A DNA stretch of 17,435 bases from JBBQWZ01 sp038210135 (GTDB taxonomy: Bacteria; Acidobacteriota; Terriglobia; Bryobacterales; Bryobacteraceae): contig JBBQWZ010000065.1 of NCBI GenBank assembly GCA_038210135.1, forward strand, positions 1 to 17,435, given 5' to 3'. The notes under the pieces are model-generated. The model was not told the origin of the DNA, made no database searches, and saw only the letters and a program-made list of their open reading frames with translations. The position numbers and the translations under genes are program-made. Of this stretch, positions 1-7,089 are shown in pieces. Position 1 is the stretch's first letter; the number at the start of each line of letters is the position of its first letter.

Positions 1-99
1 CTCCCGCCGCGTCAGCCCGCTCGCTCCAAACTTTGCGATGATCCCCCGCCACTCCTCAGCACTCCGCCTATGCTTGCCCATGCCGACATCTTCGGCCAA
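1..99 (-). CDS. tnpA: IS66-family accessory protein TnpA, N-terminal fragment
   Basis: This is the start of a small IS66 accessory (OrfA/TnpA-type) protein, cut by the window edge after 33 codons. The visible protein includes KHRRSAEEWRGII followed by AKFGASGLTRRE, which fits the helix-turn-helix N-terminus of IS66 TnpA proteins (family pattern roughly R-R-x-x-E-E-W ... F-x-x-S-G-L-x-x-R-E-F-C). Two starts are possible: a TTG at 99, which has GGAGGAGG 8 nt upstream (115-108), or an ATG at 81, which lies too far from that site. I chose the TTG. It sits about 40 bp inside the element terminus at 139. Whether the rest of the element is intact cannot be seen. Confidence 0.62.
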   Translation of the reverse strand, partial: MAEDVGMGKHRRSAEEWRGIIAKFGASGLTRRE

Positions 100-139
100 A
101 TTACCGCCCTCCTCCAAGAGGGGTTCCCTAGACGCTTAC
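1..139 (-). mobile_element. IS66-family insertion sequence, terminal part (runs off left edge)
   Basis: On the minus strand the element appears to begin at 139 with GTAAGCGTC. IS66-family ends typically begin GTAA, and a tnpA-like reading frame opens about 40 bp inside this end, as expected for that family. Only this terminus is in the window, so the opposite inverted repeat and the target duplication cannot be checked. IS66 elements usually make 8-bp duplications, so 140-147 is the candidate flank. The assignment rests on the tnpA-like protein and the GTAA end. Confidence 0.6.
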
Positions 140-145
140 GGACCA

Positions 146-191
146 GCTAACGGTTCACAAAATCGCAATCGCCGCGACGTTTATCGTTAGC
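146..191. repeat. Short inverted repeat between IS end and VOC gene
   Basis: GCTAACG at 146-152 pairs with CGTTAGC at 185-191, giving a 7-bp stem with a 32-nt loop just beyond the stop codon of the VOC gene (196-198). It could act as a weak terminator or be chance. There is no T-run, so confidence is low. Confidence 0.2.
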
Positions 192-195
192 GTAT

Positions 196-1098
196 CTACC
201 GAATCGGCGGGGGAGCCTTTGACGAAGGGGTTAGTTTTCCGTCGAACGTGTCCGGCTCCATTAATTCCACTCGCGTGCCGTCAGGATCGAACAAGTTCAG
301 CTGGCGCTTGCGGTTGACTCCGATCTTGGGTTCGATTTTGCCTGCGTACTTGGCGGATCGCTGTTCGAGAGTTTCTACAGCGGCATTCATTTCAGGCACG
401 ACTAAGCAAATGTGGTGGCGGCCGCCGCGCTGATTTTCCGCTGGTAGCGTCTCGTAGAGCATGAACTCTATGTAATCATCGCCATCCGGCACTCGGAGGT
501 TCACCCAGCTTAGCTGCTGTCCGGCACCGCCGCGCCAGGTTTCTTTGAAACCAAGAATGTCCACGTAAAACTTCGATGCGCGGCTGAGCGATCCGACGTT
601 CACGCCGGCATGGGTCATGTGAACGGAGATTTGCATGGAGGCCAACCGGTTGTACTGCTGGCGGGAACTGAAGCTGTCCTTTGCGTATTGGACGAACTCG
701 ATTTTGTGTCCGTCGGGGTCGCGAACGGCGAAGTTCCAATCGCGGCTTCCATCGCGAGTGAGAGCGGCGGGCACGACGACGCCTTTCGACGCGAGATACC
801 GTCGCATTCGTTCGGCGTTATCGGTATAGAAGGCCATGCTGTGCAGGCGATCTCCGGGGGAAGGCGCAGACAATAGCTCGACGTACTGTGACTCGTTGAT
901 CTTGATGTAGGCCGAAACGCTGTCGCGGCCGGCCAGCGGCAAGGGCGCGAAGCCCAGGAATTCCTCATAGAAGAGGCGCGCTTGGGCGAGGTCGGTTACG
1001 TAGAAAGAGGCGCGGGCCAAGCCTAGAATCCTGGGCCGCTCTGGATCGGCCGCGAACAGGCATGCCGCCATCAGGCCGAACGCGATCAGGCGATTCAT
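196..1098 (-). CDS. Exported two-domain VOC (glyoxalase/bleomycin-resistance superfamily) protein
   Basis: The protein is 300 residues with an N-terminal hydrophobic signal (MNRLIAFGLMAACLFAAD) and two vicinal-oxygen-chelate modules. The first starts near LARASFYVTDLAQARLFYEEFLGF and the second near HAGVNVGSLSRASKFYVDILGF; each ends with the typical DPDG-x-x-[IV]-E-[FL] element (DPDGHKIEFVQ and DPDGTRVELME). VOC proteins bind a divalent metal and catalyse isomerisation, ring cleavage or sequestration; the substrate here is unknown. Two ATG codons lie 6 bp apart (1104 and 1098). I prefer 1098 because AAGG lies about 9 nt before it and only 3 nt before the other. The gene starts 25 bp after the stop of the DUF885 gene, on the same strand, so the two are probably co-transcribed. 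Export of a VOC protein is unusual, since most are cytoplasmic. Confidence 0.85.
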   Translation of the reverse strand: MNRLIAFGLMAACLFAADPERPRILGLARASFYVTDLAQARLFYEEFLGFAPLPLAGRDSVSAYIKINESQYVELLSAPSPGDRLHSMAFYTDNAERMRRYLASKGVVVPAALTRDGSRDWNFAVRDPDGHKIEFVQYAKDSFSSRQQYNRLASMQISVHMTHAGVNVGSLSRASKFYVDILGFKETWRGGAGQQLSWVNLRVPDGDDYIEFMLYETLPAENQRGGRHHICLVVPEMNAAVETLEQRSAKYAGKIEPKIGVNRKRQLNLFDPDGTRVELMEPDTFDGKLTPSSKAPPPIR

Positions 1099-1123
1099 GT
1101 GCATTTACCTTGAGTGTGACGCG

Positions 1124-2833
1124 CTAGGGGAGCGGGTAGAAGCGCCAGGTTGATTTCGCATCCGGCGTGAGTTTCTGATTGGTCAGCGCGGCACGCATCA
1201 GTTCGATGGGGATCCGATTCTGGTGCAGGATCGCGTCGTGGAAATCGCGGTTCGTCATTTTGCCGGTCTCGACCAGGTCGCGATGCAGTTGGCGGATCTG
1301 CAAGCCGCCGATCAGATATGCGCATTGATAGAGTGGCGAATAGCCGCCTCCGAACGAGCGCCGGACTTCGCCTTCGGCGGTCGCGCGCTCGTGGCCGACT
1401 TGCTCGACAAGCATGTCGATGCATTGCTCCGGCGTCATTTTTCCGAGGTGGAAGCTGAGGGAAAACTTGATCCGGGCGGAGCGATGCATACGCCAGAACA
1501 GGGCTCCGACGCGCTGCTCCGGAGTCTTTGTGAAACCGAGGTCCCAGAGGAGCAGTTCCCAATAGAGAGCTCCGCCTTCCGAGGCGAAGGGCGTTCCGAA
1601 GGGGCGCCGGTACTCGCGATAGCGCGCGTTCATGAAGCCCTGCAGATGATGGCCGGGAATCAATTCGTGAAAGACGGTGGCGCGGGAAAAATAGATATTG
1701 TTGCCGCGCATGCTCATCAGTTTCGCTTCATGGGACATTTCTTCGGTCGGGTAGGAAACCAGAATCGTTTCGCCACCGAGGAAGAACGGCGCGACCAACT
1801 GACGCGCGGGAGTCATCATCGACATGCGGTAGGTTTCCTTGGCGAGTGCCGGAACCGTTACGAGGTCGTGCTTCTCCATGTACTCAATGGCCTCTTCGGC
1901 GAGTTGCTTAATCAACTCCGGCTGTTTGCCCGGCTCGACGTGCACGTCCTTCACTTTTTCGAGCGCGTCGCGCCAGTTGTCGAAGCCCATTTCCTTCGCG
2001 GCGCGGACCATCTCTTTTCGGCACCATTCCATCTCTTTGTCGGCGATAGCGACCATTTCTTCGGGTGTGTACGGGATCCATTCGCGTTCCAGTTCGACGC
2101 GCAGAGCTTCGCGGCCGATGGGCGATCCGACGATGGCGGTTTCGTCGCCGGGCTTGATGCCGGCCACTTTTTCGCGCAATAGGGTGGCGTACATTTTGAG
2201 GGCAGCGTCCACGGTTTTGTAGGGCTCGGAGTTCCACCAAGTGAAGAGCGGATCGTAGCTGTTGTAAAACTTGAACCAGATTCCGAGGGTGGTTCGCAGG
2301 CTTTCGACGGATAACGCGGCGTCGTTGGCTAGCGTTTTCGCAGGTAGCGGTCCTTTCTGCGCGATGGTCTCCTGCACCTTACGGGCTTGCGCGTCGATCT
2401 GCTTTCGCAGGGCGGTGAGCAGGCTGGCGGAGTTTTTGGGATTGAACTTGTCGATATGCCGCCGGGCGTCTTCGAGTGCCACGATCTTCTGCGCGAACGG
2501 CGCGAGCGACTCGATTTCCGACTGCCGTTTGGCGTCCACATCCAACTTTTGTAGAGAACTGCGAAGGTCGCTGACGAGCAACAGATAATCAACTTGGCCA
2601 TCGGTCGAGAGCTTGTCGAAAGGCGTCTTCGCGAGGCGCGCCTGCCATTCGGTAAAGAAGGCGCGCATGCGTTCGCGGCGGATAGGCGATTCCGGCACCG
2701 CATACTGACGCTGCAAAATGCCGCGGTCTGAAATATAGAGGTCGATCAACGGGCGCATTTCGCTCCCGATGGTGGGAACGGGTTGAGCGCGGAGGGAAAC
2801 GACGGCCAGGAAGGCCGCAACCAGAATTCGCAT
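1124..2833 (-). CDS. Exported DUF885 family protein (putative metallohydrolase)
   Basis: The protein is 569 residues with a cleavable signal at the N-terminus (MRILVAAFLAVVSLRAQ). It is full length for DUF885, a family of large helical secreted proteins related to gluzincin-type metallopeptidases. The family's metal-binding signature is visible as HELIPGHHLQ (His389, Glu390, His395/396), followed by a candidate downstream acidic ligand in ASEGGALYWE (Glu419). The likely role is hydrolysis of a peptide or ester substrate in the periplasm; the true substrate is unknown. An AGGA Shine-Dalgarno (2842-2839) lies 5 nt before the ATG. It is the first gene of a probable operon with the VOC gene downstream. 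A hairpin lies 28 bp upstream of the start. Confidence 0.88.
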   Translation of the reverse strand: MRILVAAFLAVVSLRAQPVPTIGSEMRPLIDLYISDRGILQRQYAVPESPIRRERMRAFFTEWQARLAKTPFDKLSTDGQVDYLLLVSDLRSSLQKLDVDAKRQSEIESLAPFAQKIVALEDARRHIDKFNPKNSASLLTALRKQIDAQARKVQETIAQKGPLPAKTLANDAALSVESLRTTLGIWFKFYNSYDPLFTWWNSEPYKTVDAALKMYATLLREKVAGIKPGDETAIVGSPIGREALRVELEREWIPYTPEEMVAIADKEMEWCRKEMVRAAKEMGFDNWRDALEKVKDVHVEPGKQPELIKQLAEEAIEYMEKHDLVTVPALAKETYRMSMMTPARQLVAPFFLGGETILVSYPTEEMSHEAKLMSMRGNNIYFSRATVFHELIPGHHLQGFMNARYREYRRPFGTPFASEGGALYWELLLWDLGFTKTPEQRVGALFWRMHRSARIKFSLSFHLGKMTPEQCIDMLVEQVGHERATAEGEVRRSFGGGYSPLYQCAYLIGGLQIRQLHRDLVETGKMTNRDFHDAILHQNRIPIELMRAALTNQKLTPDAKSTWRFYPLP

Positions 2834-2860
2834 CGAAGTCCTCAGAGAGTTAGGCTACCG

Positions 2861-2892
2861 CATGCGCGTCGTAAGTATTGCTCACGCGCATG
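2861..2892. repeat. Inverted repeat upstream of DUF885 gene
   Basis: CATGCGCGT (2861-2869) and ACGCGCATG (2884-2892) form a perfect 9-bp stem with a 14-nt loop, 28 bp upstream of the DUF885 start codon. The position would suit an operator or a 5'-leader hairpin, and no T-run follows it. Confidence 0.45.
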
Positions 2893-2909
2893 TCGCCTGA
2901 GCGTTGGAT

Positions 2910-3059
2910 TCAGCAGCCCCAAGCTGCCCATGAGACTAAGCGCAGCCAAGTGCAAAGCGAAGGGCAGCACAAATCTCGCTCATCCGCTCGGAACTCAAGG
3001 ATGCGACTCGCCTTCCAACCTTCGCCTTTCGCGTTGATGACGACCTGAATCGTTTTCAT
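2910..3059 (-). CDS. Possible small hypothetical protein (49 aa), perhaps a gene remnant
   Basis: An ATG at 3059 has GGAG 6 nt upstream (on the minus strand GGAGTCCACA precedes ATG) and opens a 49-codon frame. The first residues, MKTIQVVINAKGEGWKAS, resemble the N-terminus of small DUF2997-like proteins (MK-x-I-x-[VI]-x-[VI]-x-x-x-G-E), but the remainder is Cys/Trp-rich and does not look like a conserved protein. This suggests either a truncated gene or chance. The 12-bp hairpin at 3110-3148 lies just upstream. No family assignment is secure. Confidence 0.25.
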   Translation of the reverse strand: MKTIQVVINAKGEGWKASRILEFRADERDLCCPSLCTWLRLVSWAAWGC

Positions 3060-3098
3060 TGTGGACTCCACTCCACAGTGTGTACTCCACAGTCAGCC

Positions 3099-3171
3099 GC
3101 GATCAAGCAAAAGGCGCTTCTCCCGAATCTCACGAAAGAAGCGCCTTTGTTCTTCTTGCGGTCAAGCAAAA
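3099..3171. repeat. 14-bp direct repeats bracketing a hairpin
   Basis: GCGATCAAGCAAAA (3099-3112) recurs as GCGGTCAAGCAAAA (3158-3171) with one mismatch, 59 bp apart. The copies flank the stem-loop at 3110-3148, the first overlapping the base of its left arm. The arrangement resembles a small repeat unit or a miniature insertion footprint. Nothing else in the window carries this sequence as far as I can see. Confidence 0.55.
3110..3148. terminator. Strong 12-bp stem-loop, possible bidirectional intrinsic terminator
   Basis: AAAGGCGCTTCT (3110-3121) pairs perfectly with AGAAGCGCCTTT (3137-3148) around a 15-nt loop. The GC-rich stem flanked by A and T tracts has the layout of an intrinsic terminator in both directions: TTTGTTCTTCTT follows on the plus strand and TTTTGCTTG on the minus strand. 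Its place between two divergent genes is odd for a terminator, because neither neighbour ends here. It may insulate them, end a small transcript, or belong to a repeat element. Confidence 0.5.
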
Positions 3172-3296
3172 AACTCGTGTGGCGACCCTGCCACTTCTTT
3201 TTGTAACAAATTCGGCGTCGGCACTGGCGTCCGCCCCGCCGGATGCCGGATGATAGAGCGAACCAAGTTCAGTTCTTTTTTTTGTGAGGTGATGGG

Positions 3297-4175
3297 ATGT
3301 CTTGTAATCCGGACGTACTGAAGAACGTTCCGTTATTTGCGCTGCTCGATGACGATGAGACGGCGGTGCTGGCCGGACAGGTGGAGCTAAAAACCTTTGA
3401 GGCGAGGCGCCGCATCTATAAGCTGGGCGATCCCGGCGGGAACGGGTACGTACTGGTTTCGGGAGGCGTTCGGATTACGACGATCGACGAGGATCAGCAG
3501 GAAGTTCTGGTGGACGAGCCCGCCATCGGCGAATTCTTCGGCTTCGCCTCGATGCTCGAAGGCACTCCTCATCAGACGAACGCAATTACGCTCGACGAGA
3601 CGGTTTGCATTGAGATTGACCGGAACGACATCGCGATCCTTTTGCAGCGAAAACCGATGGCGGGGATGGACATGCTGACGGTGCTGGGCAAGCAATTCCA
3701 TGCTTCGCAGCAGTTGGTTCGCGTGCGGTCGAATCGCAATCCGAACGAAATGATCGAAGAAGAGGCCACATTTGGTGAGCGGATCGCGGATGTGGTCGCG
3801 CGCTTCGGCGGATCGTGGACGTTCATCATCACCTTCGGCGTCATTCTCACCGTCTACACGGCGGTGAACATCGCCCTCGGCGGACACGCCTGGGATCCAT
3901 ATCCGTTTATCCTGTTGAACTTGTTTCTCTCCATGTTGGCGGCGATTCAGGCGCCCGTGATCATGATGAGTCAGAATCGCCAGGACACGAAAGATCGGCT
4001 CCGCGGTGAGCTGGATTTCGATGTGAACAAGCGCGCGGCTTCCGACATTCAGGGTCTATCGCGCAAGCTGAATCTGTTAAGCGATCAGCTCGGCGACATC
4101 GACGAGATGCTGCGCGAGAGATCGAAGGCGCTACCTCCAGCGCGACCGGATCACGAACCGCACGAATCCGCTTAG
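3297..4175 (+). CDS. Cyclic-nucleotide-binding-like domain fused to DUF1003 membrane domain
   Basis: The protein is 292 residues. Residues 1 to about 140 form a cNMP-binding/CRP-type beta roll (VPLFALLDDDE ... YVLVSGGVRI ... GEFFGFASMLEG ... CIEIDRNDI). Residues about 160-290 are a DUF1003 domain with two membrane helices (about 174-194 and 203-225) and the conserved QAPVIMMSQNRQ-x-x-K-DR segment, then a soluble tail with a predicted helix. The arrangement suggests a membrane protein sensing a cytoplasmic ligand. Two ligand-pocket positions are altered: the Glu expected in FGE is Phe83, and the Arg expected in the phosphate-binding cassette is His92, so cAMP binding is doubtful. GAGGTGAT (3286-3293) is the Shine-Dalgarno. 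Its stop overlaps the stop of the convergent gene by 3 bp. Confidence 0.85.
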   Translation: MSCNPDVLKNVPLFALLDDDETAVLAGQVELKTFEARRRIYKLGDPGGNGYVLVSGGVRITTIDEDQQEVLVDEPAIGEFFGFASMLEGTPHQTNAITLDETVCIEIDRNDIAILLQRKPMAGMDMLTVLGKQFHASQQLVRVRSNRNPNEMIEEEATFGERIADVVARFGGSWTFIITFGVILTVYTAVNIALGGHAWDPYPFILLNLFLSMLAAIQAPVIMMSQNRQDTKDRLRGELDFDVNKRAASDIQGLSRKLNLLSDQLGDIDEMLRERSKALPPARPDHEPHESA

Positions 4176-6064
4176 CGGATGGCGATTTTCGAAATAATCA
4201 CTCCTAGGTCCCGAGGGTCGCCGGGCGGCTGGAAAGTGCGGCTGACTTCGAGTTCGACGGTGACCTCGCGTTGGTTTACTGTCGAAACGGGCAAGGCAAA
4301 ATCGATCGCTAACAACGAATCCGCTTTTTGCAGTTTCGTCATGCCAACGGGCTTTCCGTCGACTCGCAGTGTAAGGGTTACAGGTCCGCTAGCGACTGCG
4401 CCCGCGGGTATGAAGCCATCCACGTAGAGACGCTCGGCGGCATTTTGCGGTCCAGCGAGTCGGACAGTCGCGCGCTTACCCATCCAACGAAATCCCTTTT
4501 CGGCGGCGTGCCAGCCCTCGCCCAGCAAATCCGCAGACCCGGTATCGCCGAGGTCTATCGAGGTCCGGCGTATAGCGGTTCGCTGCGATTGGACGACGGC
4601 GCGATAGGAGGCCGTCACTTCGCGAACTCCGCTGGATGAGACTTGCAGGGCAACGGCCTGGTTCTGTTCGAGCGCGCGGACGGCGCGGTCGGCGGAAATG
4701 ACGTAGCGCGAAACGCCTCCGAGATCCGCGCGCGCGGTAAGTCCGGCTTCTGAACCAGGGGCTAGAAAGACGAGCGGCTGATTCGCGGAGAGCGCGGCGC
4801 CGGCGGCGTAAAACGGATCGTCTTGAAAGCCGGCGGCAAACAAGTCGTTATCCACGCCTTGAATCAGAATCAGCTTTTGCGGCTCGGCTTGATGCGCGAC
4901 CTGGACCGCGCGGATCAGCTTTTTCATGCGACCGGTTTGTTCCGCGTAGTAGCCGGTGGTTTCGCGGTCCTCCCAGATCGAACCCGCGGCGAACAACGCG
5001 GCCAGCGTGAAGACCGCAACCTTAAGCACAGTTCCTCGATTCCAGAAGTCAGCGAACATCCAGCCGATCAGCCAGCAGATTCCGATGGTTGGAATCGCCA
5101 AGTAGTAATCGGACACGTGATTCGCGAGAGGAAGCACCGGCGCGAGAAAGGCTGCGAACCACAACAAGCAAAAGGCGAGCAGCAACGACCGGCGCCGGTA
5201 CGCAAACGCGGCCAGCGCCACAATGAGGACAGCCGCGAACGCAAATCCATAGAAGCGCAACGACTGGTCGATCATGTAGCCGATGCGGCTCGGTCCCATG
5301 GACCAGACGAAATATCGATAGAAATTTCGGAGCAGGCGTGTGTCGAAGAAAAGCTGGTAGGCGGGCGAAGCGGATTTTGGGACCAGCAGAAGCTGCGCCG
5401 CGGTGAATGCGATCGCGGCGATCCATAAGGGCACGGTCGATTTCCACTTGTCGCGGCCGAAAATCCAGATCCACAGCGTCGCCAGCGCGGGATACACGAC
5501 GCCCAATTCGAGTGCTCCGAACGAGAGCAGAAACGCCGCGTATTGCGCGAGGAGCCATTTCGTTTTTCCGGTGGTCAGGTAACGATCGAGGCATTCGAGG
5601 GCTAACAATACGAAGAACGCGCAAAGGATCTGGTTGTACACGCAGGTCCAATACATCGGCACCGCCATGCGCGGCGAAAGCGCCCACAGGCAGGCTGCGA
5701 TGCAGGCGGCCGCACGCGATCCGGTGATGCGAAATCCCAGGCGATTAACCAAGGCCAGGTTCGCGAATTGGGTGAGGAAGACGACGATGCGGAACGGAAT
5801 CGCGTTCAGGTCGAACAAGCTGGTGAGGCCGACGAAGAAGACGCGTTCGCTGAGGACGCGGATGGTGCCTTGCGCGTACGGCGCGAGCATGGTCGTCAGC
5901 GGATCGGCGGACTCCTCCATCAGGCGGCTTAGTCCCAGCCAGCGAAAATCGTCGCGCAGGAACCAGACCTGAAAGGCCGGGTAGAAGGCGGCGAGGCAAA
6001 CCAGCGGGGGGAGCAGCCAGAGCAAGCCGCTCCAGATCCGGGCGCGACGGTCCGGTTGCGTCAT
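4172..6064 (-). CDS. GT-C-like multi-pass membrane protein with C-terminal beta domain
   Basis: The protein is 630 residues. Residues 1 to about 360 contain around ten hydrophobic segments. After the first, the loop FLRDDFRW (Asp38-Asp39) resembles the acidic motif in the first external loop of GT-C glycosyltransferases such as the PMT/ArnT group, which use polyprenyl-linked sugars. A soluble part follows; residues about 501-630 form a beta-rich domain (GEGWHAAEKGFRWM ... LYVDGFIP ... GDPRDLGVIISKIAIR). The same domain occurs alone in the lipoprotein at 7654-8175. The likely role is sugar transfer to a lipid, protein or surface polymer, but the assignment to a glycosyltransferase is by topology and motif only. 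The stop codon interlocks with that of the convergent gene (TTAG). A Shine-Dalgarno site is weak (AGG about 13 nt upstream). Confidence 0.75.
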   Translation of the reverse strand: MTQPDRRARIWSGLLWLLPPLVCLAAFYPAFQVWFLRDDFRWLGLSRLMEESADPLTTMLAPYAQGTIRVLSERVFFVGLTSLFDLNAIPFRIVVFLTQFANLALVNRLGFRITGSRAAACIAACLWALSPRMAVPMYWTCVYNQILCAFFVLLALECLDRYLTTGKTKWLLAQYAAFLLSFGALELGVVYPALATLWIWIFGRDKWKSTVPLWIAAIAFTAAQLLLVPKSASPAYQLFFDTRLLRNFYRYFVWSMGPSRIGYMIDQSLRFYGFAFAAVLIVALAAFAYRRRSLLLAFCLLWFAAFLAPVLPLANHVSDYYLAIPTIGICWLIGWMFADFWNRGTVLKVAVFTLAALFAAGSIWEDRETTGYYAEQTGRMKKLIRAVQVAHQAEPQKLILIQGVDNDLFAAGFQDDPFYAAGAALSANQPLVFLAPGSEAGLTARADLGGVSRYVISADRAVRALEQNQAVALQVSSSGVREVTASYRAVVQSQRTAIRRTSIDLGDTGSADLLGEGWHAAEKGFRWMGKRATVRLAGPQNAAERLYVDGFIPAGAVASGPVTLTLRVDGKPVGMTKLQKADSLLAIDFALPVSTVNQREVTVELEVSRTFQPPGDPRDLGVIISKIAIR

Positions 6065-6167
6065 CCGAAAACTTGACCTGAGGAAAGGCTGCCCAAATGG
6101 AGATCGTAGCGTATTCGCTAGCGCCGGTCGAGTTCCTGCGCGAGGCGTTCGGCGTGCAGATGGAAAC

Positions 6168-6953
6168 TCAGCGCCAGGCGTGCGCTTTCAGAAATGCGAC
6201 TAGTTCGGCTGGATGGTCGGTCTGGATTCCGTCCGCGCCGCGCTTCACCGCGTCCTCCCAGGAGGCGGGGTTGTCGGCGAGTCCGAGGCGGTCCAAATAA
6301 ACCTGCGCCTTTCGCTGGTGCGCGGCGGCGATGAGGTCGTCCTTGAAATCCGCGGCGTCGAATGCGATCACCTTTAGCGGCAGGCTGTCGAGCAGATCGC
6401 GCAGGGTATCGGAGTTCCGGGCTTCGGGCATCGCTTTCATCAAGGGAGCCAGTTTCGCAACTTCGAGGAGAAACTTCTTGCCCGCGTAGATCACCACGCG
6501 ATCCTGCATGTCGTGGGCTCTAATGGCGTCCACCAACTGCGCCGCGGAGGCGGACTTTACGTCCACGTAGATTCCGATTCCGGCCTTGCGCGCCAGCGCC
6601 AGCGCCTCTTCAAACGTAGGGACTGGCGGCGGCGAGGCGACGGCATCCGGCGCTGGACGCTTGAAGGCGAGCGCGCGAATTTCGTCGAAGGTCATTTCCG
6701 CAACCGCACCTTGGCCGGTGGTGGTGCGGTCCACTTTGCTGTCGTGCATCAGAACAAACTTGCCATCCCTGGTAGTGCGCACGTCGCATTCGAAGTAGTC
6801 GGCTCCGGCGTCGGCGGCGGCCTGAAAAGCGGCGAGCGAATTCTCGGTGTGACGCAGATGCTCGCCGCGGTGCGCGATGACGGTGATCCGACGGGAGTCG
6901 GCGAGAACAGCGGGAAGCAGAATAAGAAAGAGTGCGGCGAGCCTCATGCTCAT
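6168..6953 (-). CDS. Exported glycerophosphodiester phosphodiesterase family protein
   Basis: The protein is 261 residues with an N-terminal signal ending near VLADS. The GDPD catalytic pattern is complete at the front: HRGE (His28-Arg29), TENSLAAF, ECD (Glu55, Asp57) and MHD (His70). GDPD enzymes hydrolyse glycerophosphodiesters from phospholipid breakdown to glycerol-3-phosphate and an alcohol. The third metal ligand, usually Glu in an IEIK motif, is Asp131 in VDVK, a conservative change. ATG codons at 6953 and 6947 are both possible. Neither has a Shine-Dalgarno, and TATCCT (6961-6956) lies 8 nt before the second, so that start would give a very short leader. The 103-bp gap to the membrane-protein gene downstream leaves co-transcription open. 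Confidence 0.88.
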   Translation of the reverse strand: MSMRLAALFLILLPAVLADSRRITVIAHRGEHLRHTENSLAAFQAAADAGADYFECDVRTTRDGKFVLMHDSKVDRTTTGQGAVAEMTFDEIRALAFKRPAPDAVASPPPVPTFEEALALARKAGIGIYVDVKSASAAQLVDAIRAHDMQDRVVIYAGKKFLLEVAKLAPLMKAMPEARNSDTLRDLLDSLPLKVIAFDAADFKDDLIAAAHQRKAQVYLDRLGLADNPASWEDAVKRGADGIQTDHPAELVAFLKAHAWR

Positions 6954-7089
6954 TGAGGATATCGAGCGCGGCGGGTCGGCCGCTTGCGGGGCCGATGGAA
7001 GCGTCTGTCAGGAATCACTGACGTTTGCGATACTAAGCCCTAAGCCCGGCCGGGAGGGGATTCACGGACGGCGATTGGGGATTCGATTC

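Larger units (their letters stand above)
2834..3296. other. 463-bp divergent intergenic region with hairpins, direct repeats and a possible small gene
   Basis: This is the longest stretch without a confident gene. It separates the divergent DUF885 (minus) and cNMP/DUF1003 (plus) genes. From left to right it holds a 9-bp inverted repeat (2861-2892), a possible 49-codon minus-strand ORF (2910-3059), a 10-bp direct repeat ACTCCACAGT (3070-3079 and 3084-3093), and a 12-bp perfect stem-loop (3110-3148) bracketed by 14-bp direct repeats (3099-3112 and 3158-3171). The last 100 bp must contain the promoter of the plus-strand gene, but I see no clear -35/-10 pair. The content suggests remains of an older gene or element. 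Confidence 0.6.

Noticed and set aside
1223..2182. A 319-codon plus-strand open frame
   Set aside because: It lies entirely antisense to the DUF885 gene, whose motifs and signal peptide are clear. Its composition fits a high-GC shadow frame.
2783..3321. Several short plus-strand frames in the intergenic region before 3297
   Set aside because: They lack Shine-Dalgarno sites and recognisable composition, and one runs through the hairpin arms, so they are probably non-coding.
6097..6300. A 67-codon plus-strand frame between the GDPD and membrane-protein genes
   Set aside because: It mostly overlaps the GDPD C-terminus antisense, with no ribosome site and no family similarity.
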